Assembly (NCBI GenBank): GCA_003586115.2
Contig: QVOM02000126.1
Coordinates: forward strand, 58,119,362-58,183,361
Source: Salvator merianae
Lineage: Eukaryota; Chordata; Lepidosauria; Squamata; Teiidae
Direction of reading: 5' to 3'
Length of the DNA stretch: 64,000 nt
Part shown: positions 11,811 to 23,723 of the stretch, in pieces
Position numbering within the stretch: the first letter of the stretch is position 1
Layout: the number at the start of each line of letters is the position of its first letter
Program-made: the position numbers and the translations under genes
The notes under the pieces: model-generated
What the model saw: the letters and a program-made list of their open reading frames with translations, nothing else
Database searches by the model: none
What the model was told of the DNA's origin: nothing

Positions 11811-13340
11811 TGTGCAGTTCTTGAGTGACCCAGTATGTATACATGCACATGCAAACATACACATACTTTCGTACCCCAAGGAATAGTTGTGCTTTATTTT
11901 TCACAGCAGCATCCTTGACATCATTCTTAGGTATTAGGGATGACCTTGAAATTTCCCACAATGCCAAGGAACAATTTTGTGTCAATGCAGAGCCACTGGG
12001 AAAAACTTAAATGTCTGCCTAACACAATAGTATTCAGAGAATTGCTCAGGCTTACTGCCATTAGGTAAATGGAGGAAGGGGACATTTTTTGCTGGGTCTC
12101 CTCAGGCTGGAGCTAGTCCAGTTAAGAAATTTGTATGAGTGACAGACTATGAACCCTGGCAGTCCATTTTTCAGTTCACAAAGGAAACTCCAGAGATAGC
12201 TGTTGCCTGTATACAAAGGTGGACTTGTTCTTAGAGGTTCGTAATTATTATGTTAGGTTTAAAGGAACAGCCATATACTGTGATCCAGGAGGTCTTTCAC
12301 AGCTGCCATTACTGAAGGCAGAGAATGGTGCAAAGAAGTGGGGAAAACTGTGCTCAAGATACTTTACTTCCTAAAAAGCTTGCCTGCCATGCCAAAAATA
12401 CCATAGTAAGACACAGGCAAAGGTGTCACGATGGCAGAAGAAAACACAGTTAGGCTATGTAGAATGTCAAGAGGCATTTACTTTCTCAGCTGGAGCCCTC
12501 CCAAGGGCTCATACTAAGGTGCTTCAGACCAAAAATTCTAGAATAACAGCTTGTGGGTTATCATCACGCATTCAAAGAGAGAGTATTGGCTGGGGAATGC
12601 AGATGGCAGCCAAGAACTGAGTGGTAGATAAAACAACTTACACAAAACTTTCCTGGCTATTTCAAGACCCAGAAACCACCACTTCTCCCAGTGCCAAGCA
12701 GATCCTGATCCCTGGCAGTGTTCCCTGGCATCCTTTACCCTCACCATGTCTGGTGAGAATGAGGTGACTAGTACAGCTGAACACAGGGACTGAGAATGTA
12801 GAAGCCCTTCATTCAGTGAACTCTGGTCTTTGGAGCAGAGGACCATGGGTGACAGAACCACTGTCCATCGCACATATAGGCCACATACACATACACATAT
12901 ATGGGCCTGACACATTTAGACCCTACACATAAGCACACACAGAGGATTGTCCCTCCAATCCATATCTGCTCACGTCCACCTACCCCTGTGGTGTTGTGCA
13001 ATCAAATACTTGTTTGGATAGATATTTTGAGTCAACAAGCAAAATTACTAACCAAAATATAAACAGAAGCTCTCCCTCAGCTTGCCTTACTTTATAGTGT
13101 TGGTGGTTTAAACAAGACTGTGGCTAAGATTGCCCCTGCATGATTTTGGAAGGACTTTGATGGGAGGGTTGATCATTGGTACTCTAGGGCTCTTAGGGAA
13201 ATGTACACATAAGATGAAATTATTTCAACATCTTGCACAAAATAATCCTTTTAGTATTGTATAGTAATAGTATTATTTTGTATACCAATATCTGTGAAAG
13301 CATGACCTCTGCCTACTACACAACAATAACTATTACTACA
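11811..13340. other. Non-coding stretch, no repeat recognised
   Basis: No defensible exon. The 125-codon minus-strand frame at 12538-12915 has no recognisable domain and lies in CA-rich sequence (12880-12950). Confidence 0.4.
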
Positions 13341-13493
13341 ACCTTGGCTCTTGGTGACTCTACCATGGATGTATCCATGGAGTTTTCATCACAGCAGTAC
13401 AGGAGTGTTTATCATTACTTGCTCCCAGAAAAATATCAAGGATTGAACCAGAAACTTTCTGCATGTAAGCAGCCGCTAGGTCATGACCCTTTC
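13341..13493 (-). mobile_element. tRNA-derived SINE fragment, minus strand
   Basis: On the minus strand a tRNA-like head (plus-strand 'ggattgaaccagaaactttctgcatgtaagcag' region, 13440-13475, with a box B complement GGATTGAACC) is followed by the SINE body, visible as 'tccatggagttttcatcac'. Same family as 2851-3075 and 30120-30360. Confidence 0.6.
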
Positions 13494-14048
13494 CAAAGCC
13501 CACCCATTATGTAAAAAAATGTAATGACAAGAGGTGAGAGGGAATTTTTGAAGAATCTGATCTAACAGTTGAACTGAGAGCGAAGTACTTCTGAACACCA
13601 CAAAATGAAACAAGAGATTAGAACACTGCATATTAACTAATATAATTATTTTCATTTTTATTTGAAAAAGCTAAACATATGACATTCCAGGGAGAGAGAG
13701 AAGTTCTTCTCTCATGCCTCTGTTCCAATTATTGCTCTGAACGGTAAGATTTTTCTGTCAACCCAATCAATTCGAATGCACTCACACACAACAAAAAAGG
13801 CAGCTTCAAAGTGGCTTTAGAGGTAATAGCATCTGGCAACTAGTGTTACCACTCCCCTGCTAACCTTGATTAAATGCACTTTGGATTAGAGACAGGATGT
13901 GAAGACTAGCATGTAGCAACCACCATCTTTCACCTCCTGGCTGTTTTTGTTGGGGGGAGAGGCTGTGTGTGAGTGCAGGAGTCTGCAACACAGTGATGGT
14001 GATAATATGCTACTGCCCCAAATCCAAAACCTATTATTTACGCCTAAA

Positions 14049-14211
14049 CTTCAGTCCACTTTCAGAATGTGAGAACACAGCAGCAAAACGATAGGCTGTT
14101 TTCTTTCAGCTTTATTGAACTCAGAAAAACCACCGTTGAGTTAGATAATATGGAGGGGAAATGACTAGTCACTCTGCTGATGTGTTATCTCACTTTGAAG
14201 ATGGACTGAAG
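14049..14211. mobile_element. Palindromic MITE-like element
   Basis: Inverted arms at 14049-14083 and 14177-14211 align over about 35 bp (arm start CTTCAGTCCA) around a ~93-bp centre. The element may extend outward to about 14010-14245, where 'gcattcacacc'-type wording appears on the complementary strand. No coding capacity and no clear target duplication. Confidence 0.6.
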
Positions 14212-14877
14212 GTGGATTAAAACTTTGGTGTGAATGCAGCCTGGGATCTGAAGAATGTACTTGCGGGAAAGGACCCCTGAGTTCGGTCCAACTTTGCAGA
14301 TAAGAATGGTTTGCGGTGGGGTGGGAAGCCTGTCTGCTCTTCAGGCTCAGATAACATATTTGTAGAAAGGATATATGATCATGGTTTATGAGATAATTTT
14401 GCCCCCCAGATATTCTAAAAGGCTGAGTATTCTCTGGTCTTTAAATCTATAGTGTGGGCATATCTATTTTAGTAAGCTTCAGAAGGGGCTTAATGAAGAC
14501 TTAGAGTTTTCTGTCTCACTATTCACTTGTCATCTCTCTCCCTGACTGGGAACAGCTGGCTGTTACACATCACATATTTAAAGTTACTCTCTGAAATACA
14601 TTTTGTATCTTCCTGTGACTCACTTTCTTTTTGGAGCTCAGTTTGCATTTGTAAGTTAAATGTTGATACTAATGTTATATTATGGTTAATTATTATTTTA
14701 ACTCCAGTTTTACTATACAACCCCTGAAGAAGGTTATCATACAAAATGCTGGAATCATGGATACATTATTATTAATTTTTCATAATTGTTTTGAATATTT
14801 ATATTGTCCCTTTTAATAGCATTCTGAGACCTGTTTCTCCCTTTTTTCTTTTTTCTTTTCTTTGTGTGTGGTCTTTT

Positions 14878-14902
14878 TTGTTGTTGTTGTTGTTGTTGTT
14901 GC
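14878..14902. repeat. (TTG)n microsatellite
   Basis: Uninterrupted TTG trinucleotide run inside a T-rich tract. A 'cctgaagaagg' phrase at 14727 just upstream resembles tails of Penelope-like or LINE elements but is too short to call. Confidence 0.85.
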
Positions 14903-15414
14903 TATTTTTGGGTACTATCCTATCCCTTCCACAACCTAAAATACAGCTCATTGTCAGTTGGGACACAATATTAGCCACCACCACCCCAATATACTACTCA
15001 ATTTTTTAGCAAGCTAGCTGTGCTCAATTTCACAGACCTGGGTCCATCCAAAGATCAAGGCCCTAATTAGATTGACTAATTCAAAGCATGAGAAAGGGGT
15101 GAAAAAAAATAGTGTGATTTCAGACAGGATTAGGATTAGGGTCTGGATGTAAAGCAGAAATCTTCAATATTGAAAGTGTTTTATTGTTGCTGCTTGCTCC
15201 TTTATTGCCATTTTCCCTTTATTTTTGCCACTTGTAATAAAGTTATTTTTGCCTCTTAAATTTCAATAACACAACCTTGTGTTAATATCAGCCATATGTT
15301 TTTCCCTTCCCTTGGGATCAGCTCCAATCTATTATCAGTTAAACCAAAACAGTATTCCTTAAAAATCCTGTATGCATGTGGGAATGCTACTAAAAACAGT
15401 CAAAAACAGTCAAA

Positions 15415-15585
15415 AAAATTATGCTCCCCTCCGATTATCCTCATGATAATCTTTTGAGACACCTTAGGCTGATTTTCAGGAACTAATCCAAGGTCACCCA
15501 ACAAGCCTCCGTGACCAAGTGGGTATCTGAACCAAGTAACCTCTTGATCCTAGTCCAATACTATAGTTGCTCCACCTCAGTGTCT
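15415..15585 (-). mobile_element. tRNA-derived SINE, minus strand
   Basis: Plus-strand order is 'cctcatgataatcttttgagac', then 'ccaaggtcacccaacaag', then the reverse-complemented tRNA-like head ending 'gatcctagtccaatactatag...ctccacc'. The same order is seen at 18560-18678. Diverged. Confidence 0.65.
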
Positions 15586-15639
15586 TTTATAGTTTATCTG
15601 TACTTATTACAATGCCCCCTAGAATTTTATAGCTGTAGG

Positions 15640-15730
15640 TTGGTTATGGTTTACATTTGTGTATCATTTTTCACCATGAGGTCCAGAGTAGTTTACACAG
15701 CCAAAATATATTACAGCTATTACAAATAAA
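15640..15730 (-). mobile_element. LINE-type 3' end fragment
   Basis: The phrases 'tcaccatgaggtccagagtagtttacacagcc' and following A-rich sequence match the 3'-end pattern at 11400-11440 and 59740-59770. Short and diverged. Confidence 0.45.
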
Positions 15731-17254
15731 AAGAAGTTCATTCCTTTTCAGGTATGGAGTTGGGGAAGGGAGGGTCTTCCACAGGGTCCCCAGATTGCTT
15801 GCTCTTCTCTACTCCCATCAGGCAAGATATATCTTCTGGTGGGAGCTGGGGGAAGGAAAAGCCACCACTAGTAGCTGATGAAGGAACTTCTCAATTTGAT
15901 TTTTTTTTTTCTTCCACTTCCCTCAGGCAAGATAGATTTTCTGGTGGTAAGCAGGAGGTGAATTTTTATACTATTGTATAAATTATTATATTCAGATAAC
16001 GCATTTCCTGAACTTCTTACATCAAGCTTCTTTTTTAATTCATTAGTTCTTAACACAGACTTCTCAGTATATGCCATTCCTATCTTCAGTTTTGGTATCT
16101 ACTTAAGTTTTGCTTGAGGCTAAGAAGAACATGTAGTGCTTGTGCCATACTTCAGTTGACAGATTTGTAGCTCAGACCCAAAAGGAAAAAATGCCTTTAG
16201 ATGTCAAAAATCAAAGTAAGTTAAACCAAATTACTGCCAAATAGCTTCCTGAAAACAGTACAGTGCTGTCTTTGTTCAAATGCCTTTTTACAACCTAAAA
16301 AAGAAAAAAAAAGAAAAAAACCTTAAAATTAGTTCTGTTTTGTTCTACAAATAATTTCACTGAGCAACATGGAACTTTTTATCTGAGCAAGTTGAATTAT
16401 ATATTCATAATATTTTAAGTAAATTAACATTCTTTTTTGAAGCTCATAATTTTTGAAGTAGTCTTATCAAATATTTATATTTAATGACACCTTTTCCCTA
16501 TTTTTTTCATTTTCTTGAAAACGCTTCTGCAGAGTTCTGAAGTGCACATTGACAAATGGAATTCACAATCATAATTTAAGAAAAACTAGATCAAGTATCA
16601 AATACAATGCAATTAACAGAAAAAATTGGAGAATTGGACAGAGGTAGATAAAGTCCATATAAGTCAAATAAATAAATAAATAAATAAATAAAAGATAATG
16701 CACATTTTCAGGTCCAAAGGGCATGCAAAGATATCTAACAAGATCCAGGATTGCTGTCATTGTACTACAAAGCCATGATTATTGGTTAAACTGAATATGA
16801 ACTTCTGGAAGAAAACAAAAATACAGAGAAAGAAGGATTACAATTTACAGAAAACTTAAAACCAATGTAAGAATCACATCACCATATCCTTATGAGTGAC
16901 AGGCAGTCAGACACTTCTTACAGCTGCCAATTTTGGTTTCAGCAGAATTAAGAAATAATTGCTTTAATGAATTCTGTAGCTGAAATTTTTGAATCTTGAA
17001 GCAGGTGCTATCTATCAAGGAGTCAAATAACAGATTTAGCAAAACCCATACTTGATTCAGATATGGGGGATCAGGTATCCTGGCTACCCAACTTGTCAAT
17101 GTACTCTAGATATGTTTTATTTTTTTAAAAAAAAAAAATAGAATGTGTAAACTTTATACAGATCACTATCCACTTTTTGTTGCCATTTTTTGGCATTATG
17201 TAAATAGCTGCTCTAATCCAAATTTGTTTCATCCAGAATTGCTTGGGAATTAGA
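15731..17254. other. AT-rich non-coding DNA with (AAAT)n at 16666-16692
   Basis: No gene recognised. 'ctcaggcaagata' plus 'ttctggtgg' occurs twice (near 15818-15840 and 15925-15946), about 105 bp apart, suggesting a small old duplication. An AAAT microsatellite lies at 16666-16692. Confidence 0.45.
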
Positions 17255-17345
17255 TTTATTTATTTAATTTGTACTTTTCCCCATTGCCTGAAGACCTTGG
17301 GGTAGCTTACATACCCAAGCATAAACAATAAAATCCACTATACAC
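17255..17345 (-). mobile_element. LINE-type 3' end fragment
   Basis: 'ttatttatttaatttgtac' followed by 'ttttccccattgcctgaagaccttggggtagcttacata' is the reverse complement of the standard 3' end and AATA tail found elsewhere in the window. Confidence 0.55.
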
Positions 17346-17998
17346 AAATACAATAAAAACATTCCTAAAAACAAGGTTAAAAACTCAACAGAGTAGGTCC
17401 AGAGATGTCACCATAAGCTCCATCACTGCCCCAGGAAAGCTTCATTTGATAGCAGAGCGTATATGTTAAAATTAGCTGGTCTGAGGTAAACCTTTCAAAA
17501 AGAAACATCTCACCATTACCTCTTTCAAGGCAGAGGTAACTCTGAGGCCTCTTTCGTCACTGAAGCATACGTCATTGGCAAGTTCTATTTGGCTATTTTA
17601 AAAGGACAAGACCCACAAGGACAAGAATCACAGGGCTAGGCCTTAATCTTCCCTAGATCACAGGATGCATTATGTTCAGTTCTGCACTGAGACAAAGGCT
17701 TTCCCTGCTCCTGGTGACTTCATTCTGTTTAGTTGAGTGGGTGTCATTATTGCAGGCTTAGTTCTTGGTAGATGCAGGGTGTTTTTAAGTGAGTATATGA
17801 TGCCTCTTCTTCGATGCCCCTTCCCTAACTTTTCCAAGATCTCCTTCTGATTGTGAGGTGAAAGCCCAGGGGCACATGGGTTCCATCAGACTGTGATTCC
17901 ATGGTAATGCAAGGGCTATTCTGATAGCTATGTATGTCTCTGTGCCTGGCTTGTCTTTGAGCATTGTTAATGCAAAAACTTTAGGAAGCCATCACTAG

Positions 17999-18472
17999 AA
18001 CATAAGAAGAGCCCTGCTGGATCAGGCCCACAGCCCTTCTAGTTCAGCATCCTGTCTCACGCAGTGGCCCACCAATTGCTTCTGGGCATTCTCAAGCAGA
18101 ATAACAAGGCAAAACCTTCACCTGCTCTCAACTCCCTGCAAACGGCCTTCAGAGGCATCCTGCCTGTCTCTCCATCTTGAAGGCAGTACTTAGGCATCCA
18201 TTCTAGTAGCCATTGATACACCTGACCTCCGTGAATCTGTCCAACTGTTCTTAAAGCTATCCAGGCTGATTGCTATTCACCACCTCTTCTGTAATAAATT
18301 TGATAGACTGATGATCCCCTGGGTGAAAAAATACTTCCCATTGTCAGTCCTAACTCCCCTGCCCATCAACTTCACACAATGGCCTCTGGTTCTAGTGTTG
18401 TAATAAAGAAAATAATTTCTCTATTCATCATTTCCCCACCGTGCATGATTTTATATACTTCAATCAGGTACG
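17999..18472 (-). mobile_element. CR1-type LINE 3' region, minus strand
   Basis: This is the longer copy of the element at the window's left edge: 'cataagaagagccctgctggatcaggcc' corresponds in reverse to positions 50-101. Further in lie 'catcctgtctcacgcagtggcccacca', 'atggcctctggttctagtgttgt' and 'catgattttatatacttcaatcagg'. The 61-codon frame at 18379 is within it and is not a gene. The CR1 assignment comes from the octamer tail seen in the left-edge copy. Confidence 0.65.
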
Positions 18473-18559
18473 TTGACCTTGACCACGAATCCAAGTATAT
18501 TGCACAGAGGCTCTGGCTGCCTAATAACACAGGCAGCAATTCTGCTATTACAGTTTTCT

Positions 18560-18678
18560 TCTGAGTGGCAGTGGCTGGTCCAAGACCACCTACTGAGCTT
18601 CTGTGACTAAGGCATGAGTTGAACCCTGACCTCCCAGCCTTTAGTCCAATAATCTAATCACTATACCATCCTGTTCAC
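18560..18678 (-). mobile_element. tRNA-derived SINE, minus strand
   Basis: 'ggtccaagaccacctactgagc' followed by 'agttgaaccctgacctccca' (box B complement region) and 'tagtccaataatctaatcactataccatcc' is the reverse-complemented tRNA-like head. Same family as 15415-15585. Confidence 0.65.
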
Positions 18679-19436
18679 CCTCATTGCTATAGGTGAAAAA
18701 GGCATGCAATTTGTGGACAGTAGCAGCTTGTATCTCACTTATTTTTAAGCCCTACAACAAAATATGGTAGTAGGCTGATTTCTGCAGAGATCTCACCTTG
18801 GGAAACTGTCCTAAAATTACACTGCATAATCATATTTTTCAAACCTTATTTAAAAATACATCTATACTTCAACCACACTGTATTGATCAATTACTGTAAT
18901 CTATTACATAGTATTACGTTTGAAGCCATACCAAATTATTATTATACTATCATATCATATGATGTGGTGTTTATTTCTTTAAAAAAAACTAAGATTTTTT
19001 TTAGTTTCCTGTGATTATTCCTTTTGTGTGTGTTAACATGGATTAGGAACTTTTACACATTATTTGGGATTTTTAACTAGTTCTTTTAAAAATTGGGTTA
19101 TACAGTACAGTACTTCCATTGATTGTTTGGTGAATGCTAAACTATAAACAAAAATTGATAAGAAGCCATTGTCTTTGCTTGGAACTTAAAAAGAAATGTT
19201 TACTCAGGATTTGTGAAATTAGAATATTGCCAGTACAATTGACTAATCAAATCACCCTACATATCACCTCAGAAGTAAATTTAATGGTGCTTACCCACAG
19301 GATATGTGACAATAATCCATAACTAACTGCAGTGATCTGCATCTGCTCACATTACCCTGTAGAAGAAGAGAATATCTGACCTATGACTGACAAACACAAC
19401 TACTCACATTTACATTTGCTGAATATGTCATTTTGC
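18679..19436. other. AT-rich non-coding DNA
   Basis: No gene or repeat recognised. Confidence 0.5.
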
Positions 19437-19453
19437 ATTTTTCTTTCTTTCAT

Positions 19454-19501
<48 letters not shown>

Positions 19502-19594
19502 TTTTCTTTCTTTCTTTCCTTCCTTCTCTCTCTCTCTCTCTCTCTCTCTCCCTCTCCCCCCCCTCTCTCTCTCTCCTTCCTTCCTTCCTTCCTG
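19437..19594. repeat. Long pyrimidine tract (TTTC)n-(TC)n-(CTTC)n
   Basis: About 160 bp of almost pure C/T on the plus strand, passing from TTTC to TC dinucleotides, a C-rich core and TTCC repeats. Mirror-symmetric polypurine/polypyrimidine runs of this kind can adopt triplex (H-DNA) structure. The Phe/Leu/Ser-rich frames crossing it (19383-19843) are by-products. Confidence 0.95.
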
Positions 19595-20761
19595 TGCAAT
19601 GTTGGAAAGTACCTTAGACTAGTTGTGGGTTTTTGTTTTTTTTTAAGTTCAGGGTTTGTAACTTATACTCTGAGATTTGCCACATTGTTTGACATAAGAG
19701 GACGTTTCCAGATAGTAAAATTTCAGTTGCCAGGTGCCAGAGGCAATTCATCAGATGCTCATAAAAGAAAGATCAAAAAGCCTATCAGTGTCCCACTGCA
19801 TCTGGGATCCAGGAACGAACACTTAGGGACTCCTATCCTTTAAACAGCTCTCACTTAAAGGGTCCACTGTTTATAATAACAAGAGAAGTGGAAAGGGGTC
19901 AGGTCAAAATGAGCAGAGCAGCAGGTGGTGTTGTAAAGTTGTTGCTTTTTCTTACTGCAGTTAAAAGTGAAGTGAAACATTAGATGAAATGGTTTTATGC
20001 AACACTGCTCTACTTCCTTTTTTGATTTACAAGTTTTTGGTTTTGCCATAACTAAAACTTTCAGTGTTGCTTGCAACAAGCAGCATACCTAATATCTAAA
20101 AGTCGCATTGTATATTCACATAAAGGCTACATGGCTTTTCCACGGGATGGATCACCAAATTATTGTGCAGGGTCCATGACAATTTTAAATAATAATAATA
20201 ATAATTTCAGGGTTTTTTGAATGCAACACCTTCCAAATAATCAAAAATTAATCATAGTCCACAAGCCAACCATCTTCATTTGATTTCAGAGATTTACAAG
20301 TTGCTCTTTATCAGGAGTAAAAACAACATGTGATGCAAACCAAAATAAAAGATCAGTAAAGCAAAGCAAATAAATAAAACCGGTGTTTAAAAATAGCAGT
20401 AGAGATAAAAAAAAAACAGCAGAGAAGGTCAGAGATGAGAAACCTGAAAACTGAGTTAATACTTAGATCCACACTTATCGTGCATCCACAACTTTTAAGC
20501 TGAGGGCACTTTGCTATTACAGAGAAAACTGTTGCATTGTAGAAGCTTTCTGAACTAAATGTTTCTTCTATAGACATTTCACTAGGCAAGATTAACAGTG
20601 CAGAAGTCCAGTGGATACCCACATAAACAGCTCAATGACTACCCATATAATTTCATTAGAAATCATTTGTGTATTCAACCTGTGACAGCACAACTGACAA
20701 AAAGATTTACATTTCCATACATCCAACAAATCTCAGAATCTACTATTACAACTATGTGAAA
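19595..20761. other. Non-coding stretch with short (AAT)n
   Basis: No gene recognised. An AAT run lies at 20187-20205. The 89-codon minus-strand frame at 20353-20622 shows no domain. Confidence 0.4.
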
Positions 20762-20879
20762 TATATATGGCATGCAAACTAAGTCACTTCAAAATAGATT
20801 AAACTGGTCTGTAGTCCTAGTATCCGAAGAAGACAAAACACAAGTGTTCTACAAAATAAAATGCCAGGACTGTGTACAC
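20762..20879 (+). pseudogene. Penelope-like element relic, 5' piece
   Basis: Plus-strand frame translation gives VFYKIKCQDC immediately before the inserted element at 20880. A YKI-C-x2-C segment just upstream of a GIY-YIG motif is characteristic of Penelope-like element endonucleases. Stops occur upstream. The continuation is at 21846 on the far side of the insertion. Confidence 0.55.
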
Positions 20880-21845
20880 TAGGGATGTGCACAAAAGCAC
20901 TTTCCCCTCTTCGCTTCACAGCACTGAGAAGCAAAAGAGCTTTGTTTTCGCACGAAAACGAGAGGCGCGAAAAGGGAGCCTTTTGTTTTCATGGCGAAAA
21001 TCTTCGCCAAAACCGCCTGTCACAGAGGCAGCAGAGCAATCGGCGAAGGTCTTCCCTTCGCATTGATTTTTCACCGTTTCCGTTTCCGATCGCTCTCTCA
21101 TTCCCCCTCTTCTGTCACTCTAACGCGCACACAGACAGAATGGGGGGGGTGATGAGAAAGCAATCGGAAATGGAGAAAAATCAAAGCGAAGGGAAGACCT
21201 TCGCCGATCGCGAAAATTAAGTGCTGCTGCTGCCTCTGTGACAGGCAGCACTTAACTTTAGCAATCGGCGAAGGTCTTCCCTTCGCATTGATTTTTCGCC
21301 GTTTCCGTTTCCGATCGCTCTCTCCCCCTATTCTTTCTGCGTGTGCAAGGGGGAGAGAGCAATCGGAAACGGAGAAAAATCAAAGCGAAGGGAAGACCTT
21401 CACCGACCGCAAAAATTAAATGCTGCTGCTGCCTCTGTGACAGGCAGCACTTAACTTTCGCAATTGGCGAAGGTCTTCCCTTCGCATTGATTTTTCGCCG
21501 TTTTCATTTCCGATCGCTCTCTCCCCCTATTCTTTCTGTGTGCGCAAGGGGGAGAGAGCGATCGGAAATGGAGAAAAATCAAAGCGAAGGGAAGACCTTC
21601 GCCGATCGCGAAAGTTAAGTGCTGCCTGTCACAGAGGCAGCACTTAACTTTAGCAATCGGCGAAGGTCTTCCCTTCGCATTGATTTTTCTGACGGTGCGG
21701 CAAATGGTGAAGGTCAGTGAAAGTCACCGGGACCTTCGCCATTCGCTTTCGCTGTCCCTTTGTCCCTTCGTATTTCGTACGAAGATGGCGGAAATGCCAT
21801 TTTCGCACGAAATACGAAGGTAGCGAAAGTTTGTGCACATCCCTT
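20880..21845. mobile_element. Non-autonomous hAT-type element with palindrome array
   Basis: Termini are TAGGGATGTGCAC and GTGCACATCCCT(T). The flanks repeat GTGTACAC at 20872-20879 and 21846-21853 (9 bp if the preceding T is counted), an 8-bp duplication as expected for hAT. The interior (about 21037-21690) holds a ~60-bp segment (core AAGGTCTTCCCTTCGCATT) in alternating orientation: forward at 21037, 21262, 21461 and 21653; reversed at about 21159, 21359 and 21560. Between pairs lies a second palindrome (GTGCTGCC...GGCAGCAC; near 21220-21255, 21420-21455 and 21617-21647). No transposase frame. Same terminal family as 34309-35431. Confidence 0.85.
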
Positions 21846-22075
21846 GTGTACACCATTTTACATAGGAAAAACTGACAGCGGACTGGCAGAGTATATCCAG
21901 GAACACCAACTAGCTGTTAAAGGACATAATGAAAAACCTTCAGTTGCATTCACACAAAGATAAAAATAGCCTTGAGTTCAACTGTGAAGCTATAGAAATA
22001 CTACAACAAAAGTACTCATATGTAAGAAAAAACAAAGGGAAGTGGATGGGCAAATGTTTCCTACATACAGGTACT
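21846..22075 (+). pseudogene. Penelope-like element relic, GIY-YIG piece
   Basis: The frame reads PFYIGKTDS and then YIQEHQLAV, matching the YIG half of a GIY-YIG nuclease and its following helix. Further on (another frame) it reads SLEFNCEAIEIL. With the upstream YKIKCQDC segment this is the C-terminal endonuclease of a Penelope-like element. The two halves are separated by the hAT-type element, and a 2-bp frame difference plus stops show the relic was or became non-functional. A different GIY-YIG-bearing retroelement is the alternative. Confidence 0.6.
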
Positions 22076-22228
22076 TTTTCAAGAGCAGTGATTCCCCAAA
22101 GAAATGACAGGTAAGAGCCTGCGTTTGCCCTGAGACTGCCTCCTGCCATTGTGCAGAGGTGGCAAGAGGCAATTGCAGAATCTAAACAAGATCTCACAGT
22201 TTCCTCTCACCCTTTGGAGGCACCCTAA

Positions 22229-23720
22229 GGGCATGGAGCAGACATCGTAGGGATAATCTGTATTGAGGGACAATGAGGGCTGAGTATGGCTTCCAGTAAT
22301 TCCCACATTTGTATGATAACACAGACTCATTTTGGATTTGTTTGTTCTCACTCCTCATTTTTCCTGTGCTTGGCATGGGGAAACCATACCTTTCTCTCTC
22401 CACCCCTCATCAAATTCCCTTCCCTGTGCAGTCAGTGATTGGATGCAGTCCCAACATTCAAATCTTGACTTCACAGGGGTGGAAAAGTCAAACTCCACCC
22501 TCTGCATTTCCCTGCTGTCACAATAGAACATGGATTCCCTTGGTGGTGTTATTGGTCATTCACCATTTGTCCCTTTCCCCCCCTCCAGACTGTATTCACC
22601 TAAGCACAACTTCAATTTCACATTTACCACACAGTAAAGCTTTTTGAACACCAGGTCTCAATTTCTTCTCCTTTGTAATTGCAGTTTTATGCAATTGTGC
22701 AATTTCAAGGCACGGTGCAATGGGGGAAAGCTCATAGAAAAGGGAGGGACGTGTAAGGGGATCAATAATTGTGATAATGGAGTTAGCTGTCAGCAAATGG
22801 ACTCCACCTCACCTCACCTCCCCACAAGACACCCACAGTGGAATGTGTCCCACAATGAAGTTGTGTGGTGTGGATGGTAAAGTTGATGGGGACATGGGTC
22901 ATTGTTGGGGTAAGGGGACTGCACCTTCAAACAGGTGCAGCTGGGCATATACAAGCATGCATCCCCACCCCCCTAGCATTCTCAAAGAAAACTGATAGGC
23001 TGTACTGTGCTGTTTGCCCTTGAGCCACTGACGACAGTGTCAGTTTTGCATAAAAGTCCTCTTTTACTAAAAGAAACATTGTTTCCATTGCACATTGTCC
23101 TTCTCCTTGCAGGAACAGGAGAGAAAGGAAAATTGAGGATACATTGTCCTTCTTCTTGCAGGGATGGGAGAGAAAGGAGGAGGCATGCATTTTGAAAGTG
23201 GACTCTGGTCCCCAGCCAACTGTGGAACAAGGTGTTGCCCAAGGTAAACAAAGTGTAACTTCCACTGTGTCTTCTCTTTTGTTAAAAAAAGAAAAGAAAA
23301 CCAAACAATAAAAAAAAATCCATCAGTTTGAAGATGTGAAACAGGACAACGCAGTGGAAACCAGGAAATATATGCCAGGTGCTGTACTCTCTTCCCACCT
23401 CAATAATAACATTCTCACCCTTCTGAGTACAATGCCCACAACAAAGTCTGTCACTGAACAGGAGGAAATGAGCAGTCCTCCCTCTGCACACCCAAAAAAG
23501 TATATTTCCCTCCCTAAATAATCTACTTGCACGTTCTCATTTTGCAAACTAAAATGTGCTAACAATATATAGCAGTCTGAGAACTCACTTAATCCAAAAG
23601 CAAAATAGTCCTAATGTGGGCAATTCAGTCAGAAAAAGAACAAAAAGACAATATTTTTTCAGGACAGTCAGAACTGAAAACAGCCTGTAAACTATTTAAA
23701 TATCATGTCTGACCGCACCC
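22229..23720. mobile_element. PIF/Harbinger-like non-autonomous element, copy 1
   Basis: Begins GGGCATGGAGCAGACAT and ends ATGTCTGACCGCACCC (imperfect inverted repeats), flanked by TAA at 22226-22228 and 23721-23723. A 3-bp TAA/TTA duplication with GGG-initial ends is the PIF/Harbinger signature. Large blocks align with the reverse complement of 27776-29009, for example 'tgtgcttggcatggggaaacc', 'cagcaaatggactcc', 'aggggactgca', 'ccctctgcacaccc' and 'actgtaaac'-type ends. No transposase frame is intact. An internal ~56-bp tandem duplication lies at about 23091-23185 (two 'cattgtccttct' copies). Confidence 0.7.
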
Positions 23721-23723
23721 TAA

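Noticed and set aside
22229..23720. Ten-base identical flanks GCACCCTAAG considered as a long target duplication of Harbinger copy 1
   Set aside because: Part of that match is the element's own CACCC end on the right; the TAA common to both sides is the simpler duplication and fits the superfamily.
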